From positions 806,001 to 870,000 of the forward strand of contig NZ_JAHKPO010000003.1 in the NCBI RefSeq assembly GCF_018860365.1: a DNA stretch of 64,000 nucleotides, given 5' to 3'. The stretch is from Arenibacter algicola (GTDB taxonomy: Bacteria > Bacteroidota > Bacteroidia > Flavobacteriales > Flavobacteriaceae). Below, one piece after another: positions 17,211 through 26,278 of this stretch. Below the pieces are notes generated by a model. It ran no database searches. It was not told where the DNA came from and saw nothing but the letters and a program-made list of their open reading frames with translations. The position numbers were made by a program, and so were the translations under genes. The first letter of the stretch is position 1; every line of letters starts with the position of its first letter.

Positions 17211-19778
17211 TTATTTGTTGATGTAGAAATATCGTATCCTACAAGTGTTTCCAATTCTCTTTGGGTCTTCTTTTTCCGCTATTTTTATCTGTAGAGTGTG
17301 TTTCTTATTTTCCAGTCCGTTTGCCAATGTAAAGAACCAAGGCAAGTGTAGGCTTCGGCTCCAATTGGTCAGTAAATCCAATTTTTGCCATTCTCCTTTG
17401 TCTATCCGGTAATGGATAATTCCGGCATCGGGGCCAGCTGCTACAGCAATCCCTACAGTGTTGCCAACGAATGTAAGGCTTGCTTTTCCCTTATTGGCCT
17501 TCTCGCCGATCAGCATGGGTACATTGGTGTAATTGTTTCGGGTTCCTTTTCCATCTTGTGGTTCCCAGTTGGGTACCAATTTCCAATCTCCACTGATTTT
17601 GGCATCAGAAATATCAATTAGCACCCCATTATCATAGTTTAGTTCGTCCAAAGGCTCCGGCAAATTGTGACTTTTTATTTTATCATCTTCTGCAGCAGGG
17701 CCGGTCCATGAGTTTTTTAAAAGGGCAATCATGGAGCGCGCATATACACCTTGCCCAAAAGGGGATGGATGTAGGTTTTTAAAATCATCTTTCCAGGTAA
17801 ATTCCCCGGCGTCAATCCGCTCTGTTACTTCCTTGGCCAGATTAATAGTGGGAATGCCGTAATGCTCGGCCACTTTTTCATGGTTAAGAATAACCTTTGG
17901 GGTTTGGCCTTGACGGTATAATTTCATCTTGCCGGGGTCCACAAAATGCATGATAACTATATCTGTTGCCGGATTTTGGTATCTCGCATGGCGTACAATA
18001 CCTTCCATTGCCCTTATCTGCTCTTCATCTGTCCTGCCATTTGTGGCATCGTTTACGGCGGCTTCCTCAAATAATAGGTCTACCGGCCCATCGCTAAAAA
18101 GATCGCGCTCCATACGGAAGGCGCCCGGAGTTGAACCTGTAGAAGGGATGCCCGCAGCAATGAACTCGAACTGGGTGTCCGGAAATCTATCTTTTAAATA
18201 ATTGGTGATGCTATCGCGCCAGCCACCGTTATAGGTAATAGATCCACCTAAAAAGGCTACCCTGCCTTTTTTTTCATGTTCAAATTTAATCTGACTGTTT
18301 TTAAGTCCTCCCCTTAAGTTGTGATAAGCTGAAGGGTCAAGCGATTTAGCTTCCGGTTTGCTGTAATATTTAATGAAATCGGCACCCAATCTCGGCGTCT
18401 CAATAGGGAAATGATGCCCGTGAAGGGTTTGTTTCCCCTCGGTACAGGTGACCACTGTGGCTATACCACCTAGGGCTAAATATTTATTTATTAAAGGAAA
18501 GGTGTTTTCCTTAGGGGGAACTACGGAATCCGTAAGGCTAATCATGTGTAATACAGGAACTTTGGCCTTGGCTAGATTCTCAAGGTTATCTATGGGATTA
18601 TCGGCGTACTTTTTGGCTTCGGCATCCGATTTAAATCCATATTCCTCCTTTAATATTTTCCAGGCTTTTTCCGAACCCATACCTGTTCCAAATCCACCAG
18701 GCCAACTTTTAAAGTCGCATACTGGGGCTTCTGTATAGATACAACTAACCAGTTCTGGATGCATTTTTGCCCAATTGTAGACAAATAACCCCCCTCTACT
18801 CACACCTTCCAGAGCTACTTTTTTATCAAAATCATGAGACCTGATCAGGTACTTGTAAAATCTATCCCAAGATTTCATAGCTTTTGGACTGCCAAACTGG
18901 TCGTTGGTGTTTAGGTAGGCAAGGTGAAAACCTTCGGAAAGTAAAATGCTGTCCATTTCGGAATGCCATCCCGGGAAGCGAGCCCTCCATACCCAGGGCT
19001 TGCCCGGTGTGGTTTTGGTAGGTTCTATTACAAAGGCATTTTTTCCATCAAACTCAAAATCATATCGACTAAATCCTTTCCAATCTGATTTTTTGCCAGG
19101 AAAAGTCTGATCTACCAAAACAGCCTCTTTACCGCTAAGGTTCTCGAAGATAATTTTTGCAATTTCTCCAGCACCTTCTCCATTGGGATGTATAGCGTCT
19201 GGAAATAATTTGCCTTTTCCGAGCATAGGCGTATAAAGGTCTATTAATTTTAAACCTTGCTCTTTGGCAATTTCCCTTATTTTGGGATTCACCTCATTGG
19301 TTACGATTTCGGCACTGATCTTTCTGCCCTTTTCGTAAACGGGAACGGCCAAACACGGATATATGGTTGGCTTGGATGCTAAATTTTGAAAAGATTTAAG
19401 GAGTTGAAGATAATCGGCTTCAAACTCATCCTTGTACACCCAGTTAAAATCCTTGCTATCATTGGTTCCCAGCTTTATAATAACTATATCCGGATTATAG
19501 GCCAGGGCGTCTTTATAGGCTTGGGTTTCTATATAGGGTGAATTCCCTTTTGATAAAAGGGTGCGGCCGCTAATTCCAAAGTTTTTTACTTCATATCCTT
19601 CTCCCAGCATACGGGCCAATTGTTCGGGATAGGCATCCTTGATTCGGTCCTTTATTCCATACCCAAAGGTGATGCTGTTTCCAATACAGGCTACTTTTAT
19701 CTCTTTGGTTTCTTGCGCGTTGGCATTGGCAAATGAAATTAAGAAGAGGAATAGTAGTATAAATTTTAATTGCTTCAT
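17211..19778 (-). CDS. Three-domain carbohydrate esterase: SGNH - alpha/beta hydrolase - SGNH
   Basis: Secreted 855-aa protein with three esterase-like modules. The signal peptide ends near residue 22 (NANAQ). Module 1 (25-215) is a GDSL/SGNH esterase with Ser35 in CIGNSITFG, GTND at 104-107, and Asp194/His197 in DAIHP. Module 2 (225-475) is an alpha/beta hydrolase with nucleophile Ser327 in GVSRGG, probable Asp417 and His453 or His455. Module 3 (500-695) is another SGNH domain with Ser513 in LGGSITYNGGW, an AVND block at 574-577 and His670 in NLHPSPFG, where the usual D-x-x-H Asp is not in its standard place. A beta-rich tail ends the protein. Removal of acetyl or other acyl groups from algal polysaccharide is inferred. 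It is the second gene of the operon, 32 bp after the sulfatase at 19811. Confidence 0.88.
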   Translation of the reverse strand: MKQLKFILLFLFLISFANANAQETKEIKVACIGNSITFGYGIKDRIKDAYPEQLARMLGEGYEVKNFGISGRTLLSKGNSPYIETQAYKDALAYNPDIVIIKLGTNDSKDFNWVYKDEFEADYLQLLKSFQNLASKPTIYPCLAVPVYEKGRKISAEIVTNEVNPKIREIAKEQGLKLIDLYTPMLGKGKLFPDAIHPNGEGAGEIAKIIFENLSGKEAVLVDQTFPGKKSDWKGFSRYDFEFDGKNAFVIEPTKTTPGKPWVWRARFPGWHSEMDSILLSEGFHLAYLNTNDQFGSPKAMKSWDRFYKYLIRSHDFDKKVALEGVSRGGLFVYNWAKMHPELVSCIYTEAPVCDFKSWPGGFGTGMGSEKAWKILKEEYGFKSDAEAKKYADNPIDNLENLAKAKVPVLHMISLTDSVVPPKENTFPLINKYLALGGIATVVTCTEGKQTLHGHHFPIETPRLGADFIKYYSKPEAKSLDPSAYHNLRGGLKNSQIKFEHEKKGRVAFLGGSITYNGGWRDSITNYLKDRFPDTQFEFIAAGIPSTGSTPGAFRMERDLFSDGPVDLLFEEAAVNDATNGRTDEEQIRAMEGIVRHARYQNPATDIVIMHFVDPGKMKLYRQGQTPKVILNHEKVAEHYGIPTINLAKEVTERIDAGEFTWKDDFKNLHPSPFGQGVYARSMIALLKNSWTGPAAEDDKIKSHNLPEPLDELNYDNGVLIDISDAKISGDWKLVPNWEPQDGKGTRNNYTNVPMLIGEKANKGKASLTFVGNTVGIAVAAGPDAGIIHYRIDKGEWQKLDLLTNWSRSLHLPWFFTLANGLENKKHTLQIKIAEKEDPKRIGNTCRIRYFYINK

Positions 19779-19810
19779 TTGAGCTTTAATTTTTCTAAGG
19801 TATTATTGAT

Positions 19811-21265
19811 TTAATTCGTCGGTGCTTTTTTTGTAAATTCCATTGGAAATTTGGCATCTACCTCATCCCACCATTTATATAATTTCTTGTATAAATGTTC
19901 CCTTAATTCCGGTAATTCGGAAGCTAGATCGTCCCTTTCCCCTATGTCATTTTTAATATTGTAAAGTTCCATCCTGTAATCATTGAGAAATACGATCAAT
20001 TTGTAATCCCCATCCCTGATGGCACTGCTGGGACTTCCCTTTTGGTTGGATATATGTGGATAGTGGAAATAGGTGTATTCGTGTATATTCTTGGACTCTC
20101 CTTTTAATATTGGGACTATACTTTTTCCATCCACATGTAAATCCGGTCTTAAGGGTTGCCCGGTCATTTCCAAAATGGTAGGATAAAAGTCATTACTGGT
20201 TATAATGGCATCGGAAACGGTTCCCGGCTCTATAATTCCGGGCCATTTAATTATGGCCGGTTCCCTGATACCCCCTTCATATAACCAACCTTTTCCTGCT
20301 CTTAAAGGAGTGTTTGCCGTAGGAGTGCCTTCCGAAGTGGAAAGTCCGCCATTGTCCGAAAAGAAAACAACCACAGTATTATCTGCAATACCTTTGTCCT
20401 TTATTTTATTGAGAATTTTGCCTACGGCCATGTCCATGGATGCTACCATAGCTGCATAAGTAGGGTGGTCTTGTGTTTTTCTATAGGTAAAGGTTTTATC
20501 ACCTGTGGTTTCTTCAGCAAATCTGTCCGCATCGGTCAGGTCCAATTTTTCCTTCTTTTTATTGTATTTCTCAACCCTATCGGCAGGGGCATCAAATGGG
20601 GCGTGGACGGAATAGAGTGAGAAATACAGCAGAAATGGGTCGTTTGCATTTTTTTCGATGAAATTCACGGCTTCTTTCGCCAATCTGTCCGTCATATATT
20701 CCCCTTCAGGACCATTTTCCAAATTGGGAATATTCCAAGGTGAGAAATATTTGTTCTTAATATATAGGCCACCTCTAAAATGACCAGCTACATTAACATC
20801 AAATCCCTGTTTATCAGGCCAAAAGGTTTCTTCACCCTCTACATTGTTAAGGTGCCATTTTCCCATAAAGGCCGTTTTATATCCAGCTTCTTGAAGCAGT
20901 TCAGGAAACAATACTTCTTCCAAGGGTAGATTTCTTTTATAGTCCGGATTCCCTGGACCCCCTATCCATTGGGTCAAGTCTATTCGCGCTGGGTTTTTTC
21001 CCGTTAGAATGGAAGCCCTGGTGGGGGAGCATATAGGAGATGCGGCATAGGCCTGGGTAAAGCGTATTCCTTCCTTTGCCAATTGGTCTATATTGGGTGT
21101 TTCGTAAAAAGTACTGCCATTGGCGGAAATGTCCATCCATCCCAGATCATCAACTAGGATAAACACTATGTTAGGTTTTTTGTTTTGGGCGTGAATATTA
21201 AAGGAGAGGAAAATCGGAAGTAATAATAAAAATCTTCTTTTTAATAGGTCTGATATCATGGTCAA
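19811..21265 (-). CDS. Secreted S1-family sulfatase
   Basis: Sulfatase of 484 aa with a cleavable signal peptide (FLLLLPIFL ... IHAQ, about residue 27). Asp39-Asp40 are in LVDDLGWMD, the formylglycine Cys79 in CSPTR followed by ASILTG, Lys136 and His138 in GKWHLN, and the late metal site is FSDNGG. The motif pattern (DDLGWMD, then a TPNIDQLAKEG helix) resembles the arylsulfatase A-like S1_16 group, an assignment I cannot verify. It is the first gene of the probable six-gene minus-strand operon ending at 7625, with inter-gene gaps of 24-82 bp throughout. Methionine 3 is an alternative start. Function as a sulfatase is firm; the sugar and sulfate position are unknown. Confidence 0.95.
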   Translation of the reverse strand: MTMISDLLKRRFLLLLPIFLSFNIHAQNKKPNIVFILVDDLGWMDISANGSTFYETPNIDQLAKEGIRFTQAYAASPICSPTRASILTGKNPARIDLTQWIGGPGNPDYKRNLPLEEVLFPELLQEAGYKTAFMGKWHLNNVEGEETFWPDKQGFDVNVAGHFRGGLYIKNKYFSPWNIPNLENGPEGEYMTDRLAKEAVNFIEKNANDPFLLYFSLYSVHAPFDAPADRVEKYNKKKEKLDLTDADRFAEETTGDKTFTYRKTQDHPTYAAMVASMDMAVGKILNKIKDKGIADNTVVVFFSDNGGLSTSEGTPTANTPLRAGKGWLYEGGIREPAIIKWPGIIEPGTVSDAIITSNDFYPTILEMTGQPLRPDLHVDGKSIVPILKGESKNIHEYTYFHYPHISNQKGSPSSAIRDGDYKLIVFLNDYRMELYNIKNDIGERDDLASELPELREHLYKKLYKWWDEVDAKFPMEFTKKAPTN

Positions 21266-21555
21266 TGCTGTTGAATTTTTTAAAAGTAAAGCGTACTTCT
21301 CTAATAAAGTTGACGAATTTGGAAGGGGCCTACCCTATGTTTTTATTAGGGAAAGTTAAATTTAATGTGAATAAGGCATTTTTCATTTTAAAGTGATATT
21401 ATTTTTTTGTCTATTCATGGTCTCCGTCTAATTATTCCCCTAATTGTGGTTTAAGTAAATTGCCCTAAACTTTCGGTAAGGGGAAAAGGTCTTGTTTATA
21501 TTTTTTGAGTTCTATATTTGACCACCCACTTGATTAAGAATGGTTTAAGAGGTTT
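21266..21555. other. Probable promoter region of the six-gene minus-strand operon
   Basis: These 290 AT-rich bp separate two minus-strand sulfatase genes and are far longer than the gaps inside the operon, so the operon promoter probably lies here. An inverted repeat CTAATAAA (21301-21308) / TTTATTAG (21342-21349) encloses it about 36 bp upstream of the start codon and could be an operator or a leader hairpin. I found no exact match to the Bacteroidota TAnnTTTG -7 element on this strand. Confidence 0.4.
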
Positions 21556-23106
21556 TTATTTAAATTGATTTTGTAGTTGTTCTGCCAAGAGCGCTACTTC
21601 CTCCTTTAGACCAGCCATGTCCGCAATATTGACGTTTTCCTTGGGGTCGGCAAAATGGTCGAATAGTTCATGGTCCAAAAATTTACCCTTCTTGTTTAAT
21701 GTTTTGTCCCAGCTATACCATCTTATGTATCTATACTGATCTGTCCTTATAGAGTAGCCCATGCGTTCTTGGTCCCTGGTTTCCATGGGGCCAAACCTGC
21801 CGAGTAGAAATTGACTATAGGCAGCGGTATTCCATGCTGTTTCTGGTTCGTTTAATAGTGGGGTTAGACTCTTGCCTTGTAAATGGGAAGGAACAGGGAG
21901 TCCGGCCAATTCGCATAATGTGGGATAGATATCCACCAGTTCTGTAAGTGCTTTGCTTTTTTCACCTTTGGCTTTTATCTTGGCTCCCCCAATTATCATA
22001 GGTACATGGGCATCTATGTCATAATTGGACATTTTTCCCCAACCATTGTGTTCTCCTAGCTTCCATCCGTGGTCTCCCCAAAGTACTACAATAGTATTTT
22101 TTAAAAGGTCCAATCTTTTTAATTCATCCATGATTCGCCCTATCTGTGCATCGGTGTAAGAGACACTGGCATAGTATCCATGTTTTACTTCCCGTTGCCT
22201 GTCCAAATCCCATGCTTGTTCTGTTGGTTTGGGTAATTCGTGGTTGTCGTCATAATATCTTAATTCCTGGTCACCGTGAACCGTATAGTCCGGACTTCCC
22301 TTTGGAGGATATTGGTTGTCGGCCAATGGTATGGAATCCCTTTGGTATAGATCCCAATATTTCTTTGGGGCATTAAATGGCAGATGGGGTTTGTAATACC
22401 CTACGGAAAGAAAAAATGGTTTTTTCTCAATGGCCAGTTCCTGTAATCTATGAATGGCATAGGTCGTCTGAGCCCCGTCATAATAAGCGTCGTCTTCTAC
22501 ATCGGCACTCTCGGTGGAATTTGCTTTAAGGTACCAATGGCCTAATGGATCCAATCTGTTTTTTCCTTCGGCGATCAACTTTTGTTTTTTTGCTTCCTGT
22601 ATGTCCAAGTTTAATTTGGAGGCGTATACAGCATCGGGATCAAAAGGGAACCCTTTTAAATGAGGTCTTTCTGTCCAGGATATAGAATCCGGTATGTCAT
22701 TATGGAAGGTTTTTCCCAGGCCAATAGTGGTATAGCCGTTTTGTTTAAAGTATTGGGGTAGGGTAACCACGGTTGGTAGAATATCCCGGAATTTTGTTGA
22801 CAGATCCCATACTTGTATGGAGTCGGGACGTAAGCCCGTTAGCAAACTTGCCCTGGAAGGATTACAGACCGCCTGTTGGCAATACGTCCTGGTAAAAACC
22901 ACGCCCTCTTCTGCCAACTTATCAATATTGGGGGTTTTAATATATGGGTTGCCATAACACCCCAGTTCCGGCCTTAGGTCATCTACGGGTATAAAAAGAA
23001 TATTGGGTGCTATGTCCTCCGTTGTCCCACTTTTCTCTGCGCAAGAATATAAAATAGAACAGAGTGCGGTTAAACCAATTATTGTTAATTGACTAATATG
23101 TTTCAT
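21556..23106 (-). CDS. Iduronate-2-sulfatase-like S1 sulfatase, lipoprotein
   Basis: Sulfatase of 516 aa with a lipoprotein signal (SILYSC, Cys22). Metal residues are Asp42-Asp43 in PVDDLRPELGCYG, the formylglycine Cys81 is in CNPSR followed by ASLLTG, and the Lys/His site takes the iduronate-sulfatase form GLGKTFHND (Lys132, His135). LWGDHGWKLGEHNGWGK near residue 345 is the late metal site. This motif set is the one seen in iduronate-2-sulfatase-like enzymes (S1_7-like), common in bacterial PULs acting on non-uronate sugars, so the animal name says little about substrate. It has about 500 bp of AT-rich DNA in front of it and 290 bp behind, so it is probably its own transcription unit. Confidence 0.94.
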   Translation of the reverse strand: MKHISQLTIIGLTALCSILYSCAEKSGTTEDIAPNILFIPVDDLRPELGCYGNPYIKTPNIDKLAEEGVVFTRTYCQQAVCNPSRASLLTGLRPDSIQVWDLSTKFRDILPTVVTLPQYFKQNGYTTIGLGKTFHNDIPDSISWTERPHLKGFPFDPDAVYASKLNLDIQEAKKQKLIAEGKNRLDPLGHWYLKANSTESADVEDDAYYDGAQTTYAIHRLQELAIEKKPFFLSVGYYKPHLPFNAPKKYWDLYQRDSIPLADNQYPPKGSPDYTVHGDQELRYYDDNHELPKPTEQAWDLDRQREVKHGYYASVSYTDAQIGRIMDELKRLDLLKNTIVVLWGDHGWKLGEHNGWGKMSNYDIDAHVPMIIGGAKIKAKGEKSKALTELVDIYPTLCELAGLPVPSHLQGKSLTPLLNEPETAWNTAAYSQFLLGRFGPMETRDQERMGYSIRTDQYRYIRWYSWDKTLNKKGKFLDHELFDHFADPKENVNIADMAGLKEEVALLAEQLQNQFK

Positions 23107-23611
23107 TTCTATGCAGTTTGGTATTGAATATTTTTTTCGATGAAGTTGAAATTTGCGAAAAAGCTTAAACGATTCACTTCTTTTTTTGTTAGATATAAAA
23201 TAGGTTTTTTGAATTTTCTAAGTACTAAAGCATCTTGTCGGCAAACTTTATAAAACATGTTTTAAAAGTAGACTAATATGGTGATTTGACAAATTTTAAA
23301 TTGATTTTTGTGTAAAATTTCATATTTGATTTGTGATTATCATTAAAGCAAATTTCACATAAGTAATTGTTTTTCAGGTAAATATGTGATATTTGTGATT
23401 TAACTTAAATTTAAAGTTTATTGTTTTGTGGATATTTTTCTATATTTATAAAATTATTCCGGCGGATTGATGCTTTGTTATTTTTTGATATTCTTAATTT
23501 ATCATTAATAAGTGATTAAATTGAATATTTCGGAATTTGGGCCAAGTAATTTTGTGGCTTGTTAAGCAGGATGTTGGTTTTATGAATGTTTAATTGATTT
23601 TTGAAAGAGAT
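23107..23611. other. AT-rich divergent promoter region
   Basis: This gene-free spacer lies between a minus-strand and a plus-strand sulfatase and must hold both promoters. It is very AT-rich, with repeated TTTGTGATTTG-like and TAAATTT stretches, for example near 23330 and 23390. A candidate plus-strand promoter is listed separately. No ORF, RNA gene or terminator is evident. Confidence 0.55.
23521..23554 (+). promoter_or_regulatory. Candidate Bacteroidota sigma-ABfr promoter for the 23612 sulfatase
   Basis: TAATTTTG at 23547-23554 matches the -7 consensus TAnnTTTG exactly. A TTGA at 23521-23524 lies 22 bp upstream, roughly where the weak -33 TTTG element is expected. The start codon follows about 57 bp downstream of the -7 box. 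Confidence 0.4.
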
Positions 23612-25195
23612 ATGGGTTTTAGGAACTCGATTGGTTTGTTTACTGCAATTTTGATCATTGCGGGTTGTTCGGAAGCGAAAAAAGAAAAGGGTGTTGTAAG
23701 TACCAAACCTAATGTTATCCTTATATATGCCGATGATCTGGGAAGGGGATTACTTTCAGTGGAGGGGCAGCGCATTATTAAAACACCAAATATAGACGGC
23801 TTGGCCAGTGAGGGCATGCGTTTTGAAAATGCCTATGGTGCTATGTTCTGTGCCCCGGCAAGGGCCAGTCTTATTACAGGCTATCACGATGCCCAAAAAG
23901 ATCGGTGGAAAATAACTGCAGGGGGGCTGTACCTAAATATTTCCAGAGGCACTATGGATCAAGAGGAAATTGAACAGAAGCTGAACGATCAGTTGGGTGA
24001 AATTCCAGAAGATGAAGTGTTTTTGGCAGAAGTATTTAAGTCTTCAGGATATGTTACGGGAGAAGTTGGTAAACTGGAATGGGGTTTTTCAACTACAGAC
24101 AAGCAGATGAAAAGACATGGTTGGGATTACTATTATGGATATTTGGACCATGTGCGTTGTCATGGATTTTATCCGCCTTTCCTGTTTGAGAATGGAAATT
24201 TGATCAATATTGAAGGCAACACTTTGGCAAACTGTGGTAAGACCATGGAAAAGGAAACGGAAAAAGCCTATGAAGAACGATGGAATATGGAAGGAAAGAC
24301 TAACTATTCCCAAGACCTATTTCTAGAAAAAATATTGACTTTTATAAGGGGTAATAAGGATAAGCCATTTTTTCTTTATCACCCTACCCAATTGCCGCAC
24401 GGTCCTGTAGCAATTCCCAAGGTGCATGAAGACTTTGTCAATGATGATAGGCTTACGCAAATTGAAAAAGAGTATGCGTCTATGGTGAAAATGTTGGATG
24501 ACCATGTAGGTATCATTATGAATGAGCTGAAGACTCTTGGGATTGATGATAATACCATGGTGGTCTTTACCTCCGATAATGGACATGAAATATATTATTC
24601 CAAGGAAGGCAGAATATTAAAACCGGTAAGGAACATGAAAACCGGGGAGTTTTTTGACGATTTAAATACCAAGTATTATAGTGAATTGGCAGGGGATGTG
24701 TTTGATGGTAATGATGGTATGGCAGGAATTAAAAGAAGTAATTGGGAAGGTGGGGTTAGAGTACCCTTAATAGCCAGATGGCCGGGTAAGATAAAGCCAG
24801 GAACAACATCGGATGCCTTGGTTTCCAACTATGACTTTATGGCTACAATGGCAGATTTGGTGGATTTTGACATCCCTGAGAGCAAGGACGGGGTTTCCTA
24901 CCTTCCAGAGTTATTGGGAGAAAAAGGACAAGAACATGATTATGTGGTGTATTCTTCGTTTTTGGGACCGGCCATAGTATCCAAAGAAGGTTGGAAACTA
25001 CGATATTTTGCAGCTGATGATATTTTTCAATTATACTATCTGCCAGATGATTATAGGGAGGAAAAAAATCTTTATGAGGGTAATGAGGAGAAAGCTGAAA
25101 AGTTGAAAAAAATATTGATAGAGGAATGTGACGGTGATTTGAACAATGGATGGTTCAAAGTAAGAAGTAGTATTTTACCTTATATAAGGTCTTGA
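23612..25195 (+). CDS. S1-family sulfatase lipoprotein with GKLEWG in place of GKWHLG
   Basis: Sulfatase of 527 aa from the ATG at 23612 (MGFRNSIG), preceded by GAAAGAG; a TTG at 23594 in the same frame would add six residues. The lipobox LIIAGC gives Cys19. DD lies in IYADDLGRG and the formylglycine Cys80 in CAPAR followed by ASLITG. The usual Lys-x-His motif reads GKLEWGF: the Lys is kept but Glu stands where the sulfate-contacting His is normal. The late metal site FTSDNGHEIYY is intact. I have seen this GKLEWG form with a YYGYxDHVRCHG block in a subset of S1 sulfatases, so it is probably a subfamily trait rather than decay. The gene precedes the sigma/anti-sigma pair by 88 bp and may be read with it. 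Confidence 0.92.
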   Translation: MGFRNSIGLFTAILIIAGCSEAKKEKGVVSTKPNVILIYADDLGRGLLSVEGQRIIKTPNIDGLASEGMRFENAYGAMFCAPARASLITGYHDAQKDRWKITAGGLYLNISRGTMDQEEIEQKLNDQLGEIPEDEVFLAEVFKSSGYVTGEVGKLEWGFSTTDKQMKRHGWDYYYGYLDHVRCHGFYPPFLFENGNLINIEGNTLANCGKTMEKETEKAYEERWNMEGKTNYSQDLFLEKILTFIRGNKDKPFFLYHPTQLPHGPVAIPKVHEDFVNDDRLTQIEKEYASMVKMLDDHVGIIMNELKTLGIDDNTMVVFTSDNGHEIYYSKEGRILKPVRNMKTGEFFDDLNTKYYSELAGDVFDGNDGMAGIKRSNWEGGVRVPLIARWPGKIKPGTTSDALVSNYDFMATMADLVDFDIPESKDGVSYLPELLGEKGQEHDYVVYSSFLGPAIVSKEGWKLRYFAADDIFQLYYLPDDYREEKNLYEGNEEKAEKLKKILIEECDGDLNNGWFKVRSSILPYIRS

Positions 25196-25283
25196 TTATG
25201 GCGCATAAGTTTAAATGTAGTCCAATGTAATTGTCTTAGGTTTTATGTCAGAGGAGTATGGGATAAAGAAATAATTTTTTGTA

Positions 25284-25874
25284 ATGAGATTTAAGGAGCA
25301 AACCCCCGACGAATTCTTAATATCTGAATTAAAAAATAACAAAGAGGAGGCTTTTGATTGTATTTTTCGAAGGTACTACAAAGGGCTTTGTGCTTATGCC
25401 ACCAATTATGTTTATGATCTGGACCAGGCTCAAAGTCTTGTTCAGGATTGCTTCGTGAAGCTATGGGCCAACCGTGATAGGGCGGATAGTATAGAAAGTT
25501 TACCGGCATATCTGTCGCGCATGGTAAGGAACAGATGTATAGATCATATTAGGCAGGTTAAGTCGTTGGAGAAGCTACACGAAAAATTGGAATTGGAGGA
25601 GTTCGTAATCAACGCAGAGAATTCTTTGTTGTCCCGTGAGTTCGAGGAACTTCTTGTCAAAGCAATTTCCGCCCTTCCCAAAAAGAGTAAAATGGCCTTT
25701 GAGTACAGTAGGTTCGAGAATCTTACCTATAAGGAAATTGGGGTTAAAATGAACATTTCAAGTAAGGCGGTCGAAGCCCTACTGAGTAGGGCCTTAAAAC
25801 TGTTGCGTAAAGATTTGCAGCCTTATTTTACTACGGTTGTACTTGCCATTTTGATTTGGATGTCAAAATTGTAG
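25284..25874 (+). CDS. ECF RNA polymerase sigma factor (FecI/RpoE type, Bacteroidota family)
   Basis: ECF sigma factor of 196 aa. The region-2 helix set AFDCIFRRYYKGLCAYA ... AQSLVQDCFVKLWANRD binds core polymerase and the -10 element. Region 4 (LTYKEIGVKMNISSKAVEALLSRAL) is the helix-turn-helix for -35 recognition. A hydrophobic tail (VVLAILIW) follows region 4, as in some Bacteroidota sigma factors, and could aid membrane-side sequestration. It is followed by FecR and an STN-type SusC, the standard trans-envelope signalling trio: the loaded transporter signals FecR, which releases the sigma factor to drive the locus. The role is firm by family and context; its target promoters are unknown. 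Confidence 0.95.
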   Translation: MRFKEQTPDEFLISELKNNKEEAFDCIFRRYYKGLCAYATNYVYDLDQAQSLVQDCFVKLWANRDRADSIESLPAYLSRMVRNRCIDHIRQVKSLEKLHEKLELEEFVINAENSLLSREFEELLVKAISALPKKSKMAFEYSRFENLTYKEIGVKMNISSKAVEALLSRALKLLRKDLQPYFTTVVLAILIWMSKL

Positions 25875-26278
25875 CAGAATCAACATATTTGACTGCAGGT
25901 TTATGTTATTTCACTGTATTGAATGTGGATCTATATAAGGTTGGTAAATAGCAAGGCTTGTCTCATCTTCTTCTTTCCACAACGGCATTTTCCATTCTTT
26001 TTTGGAATCTTATCTGCCTATTTTCCTAGAACAAAATTTATGCAATTTGAAAAAAAATGATGGGTTGGCAACATTTTTTTTATATTATATATTAATGATG
26101 TAGATATTCTTAATTTACGTCTTAAGCCTTGTTTTTATTGGGGTGGAATGGTTTGTGTGTCATTCCTTTCTTGATGTTCTCACTTCATTTACAGCATTAA
26201 TTTAACTTTTTTTTTACATAAACGTAGGGTGTACTCTATTATGGCTCGTCATTTAACTGAACCATATCTATAAAGCAA
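25875..26278. other. Unusually long sigma-to-FecR spacer
   Basis: There is no gene in these 404 bp. It is AT-rich, with TTGAAAAAAAATGATGG near 26045, a T-run and ATATTATATATTAATG near 26090, and TTTTTTTTACATAAACGTAGGG at about 26208-26229 shortly before the FecR start. The last element is placed where a self-activated ECF promoter could lie, so FecR and SusC may have a start site separate from the sigma gene. This is inference from position only. Confidence 0.45.

Noticed and set aside
21556-23106. A glycosaminoglycan-specific iduronate sulfatase
   Set aside because: The motif set only shows the broad S1_7-like group; nothing else here (no uronyl hydrolase or polysaccharide lyase) supports glycosaminoglycan use.
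23107-23593. A possible CRISPR leader or array in the AT-rich divergent spacer
   Set aside because: Repeated AT-rich words there have no regular unit length or spacing.
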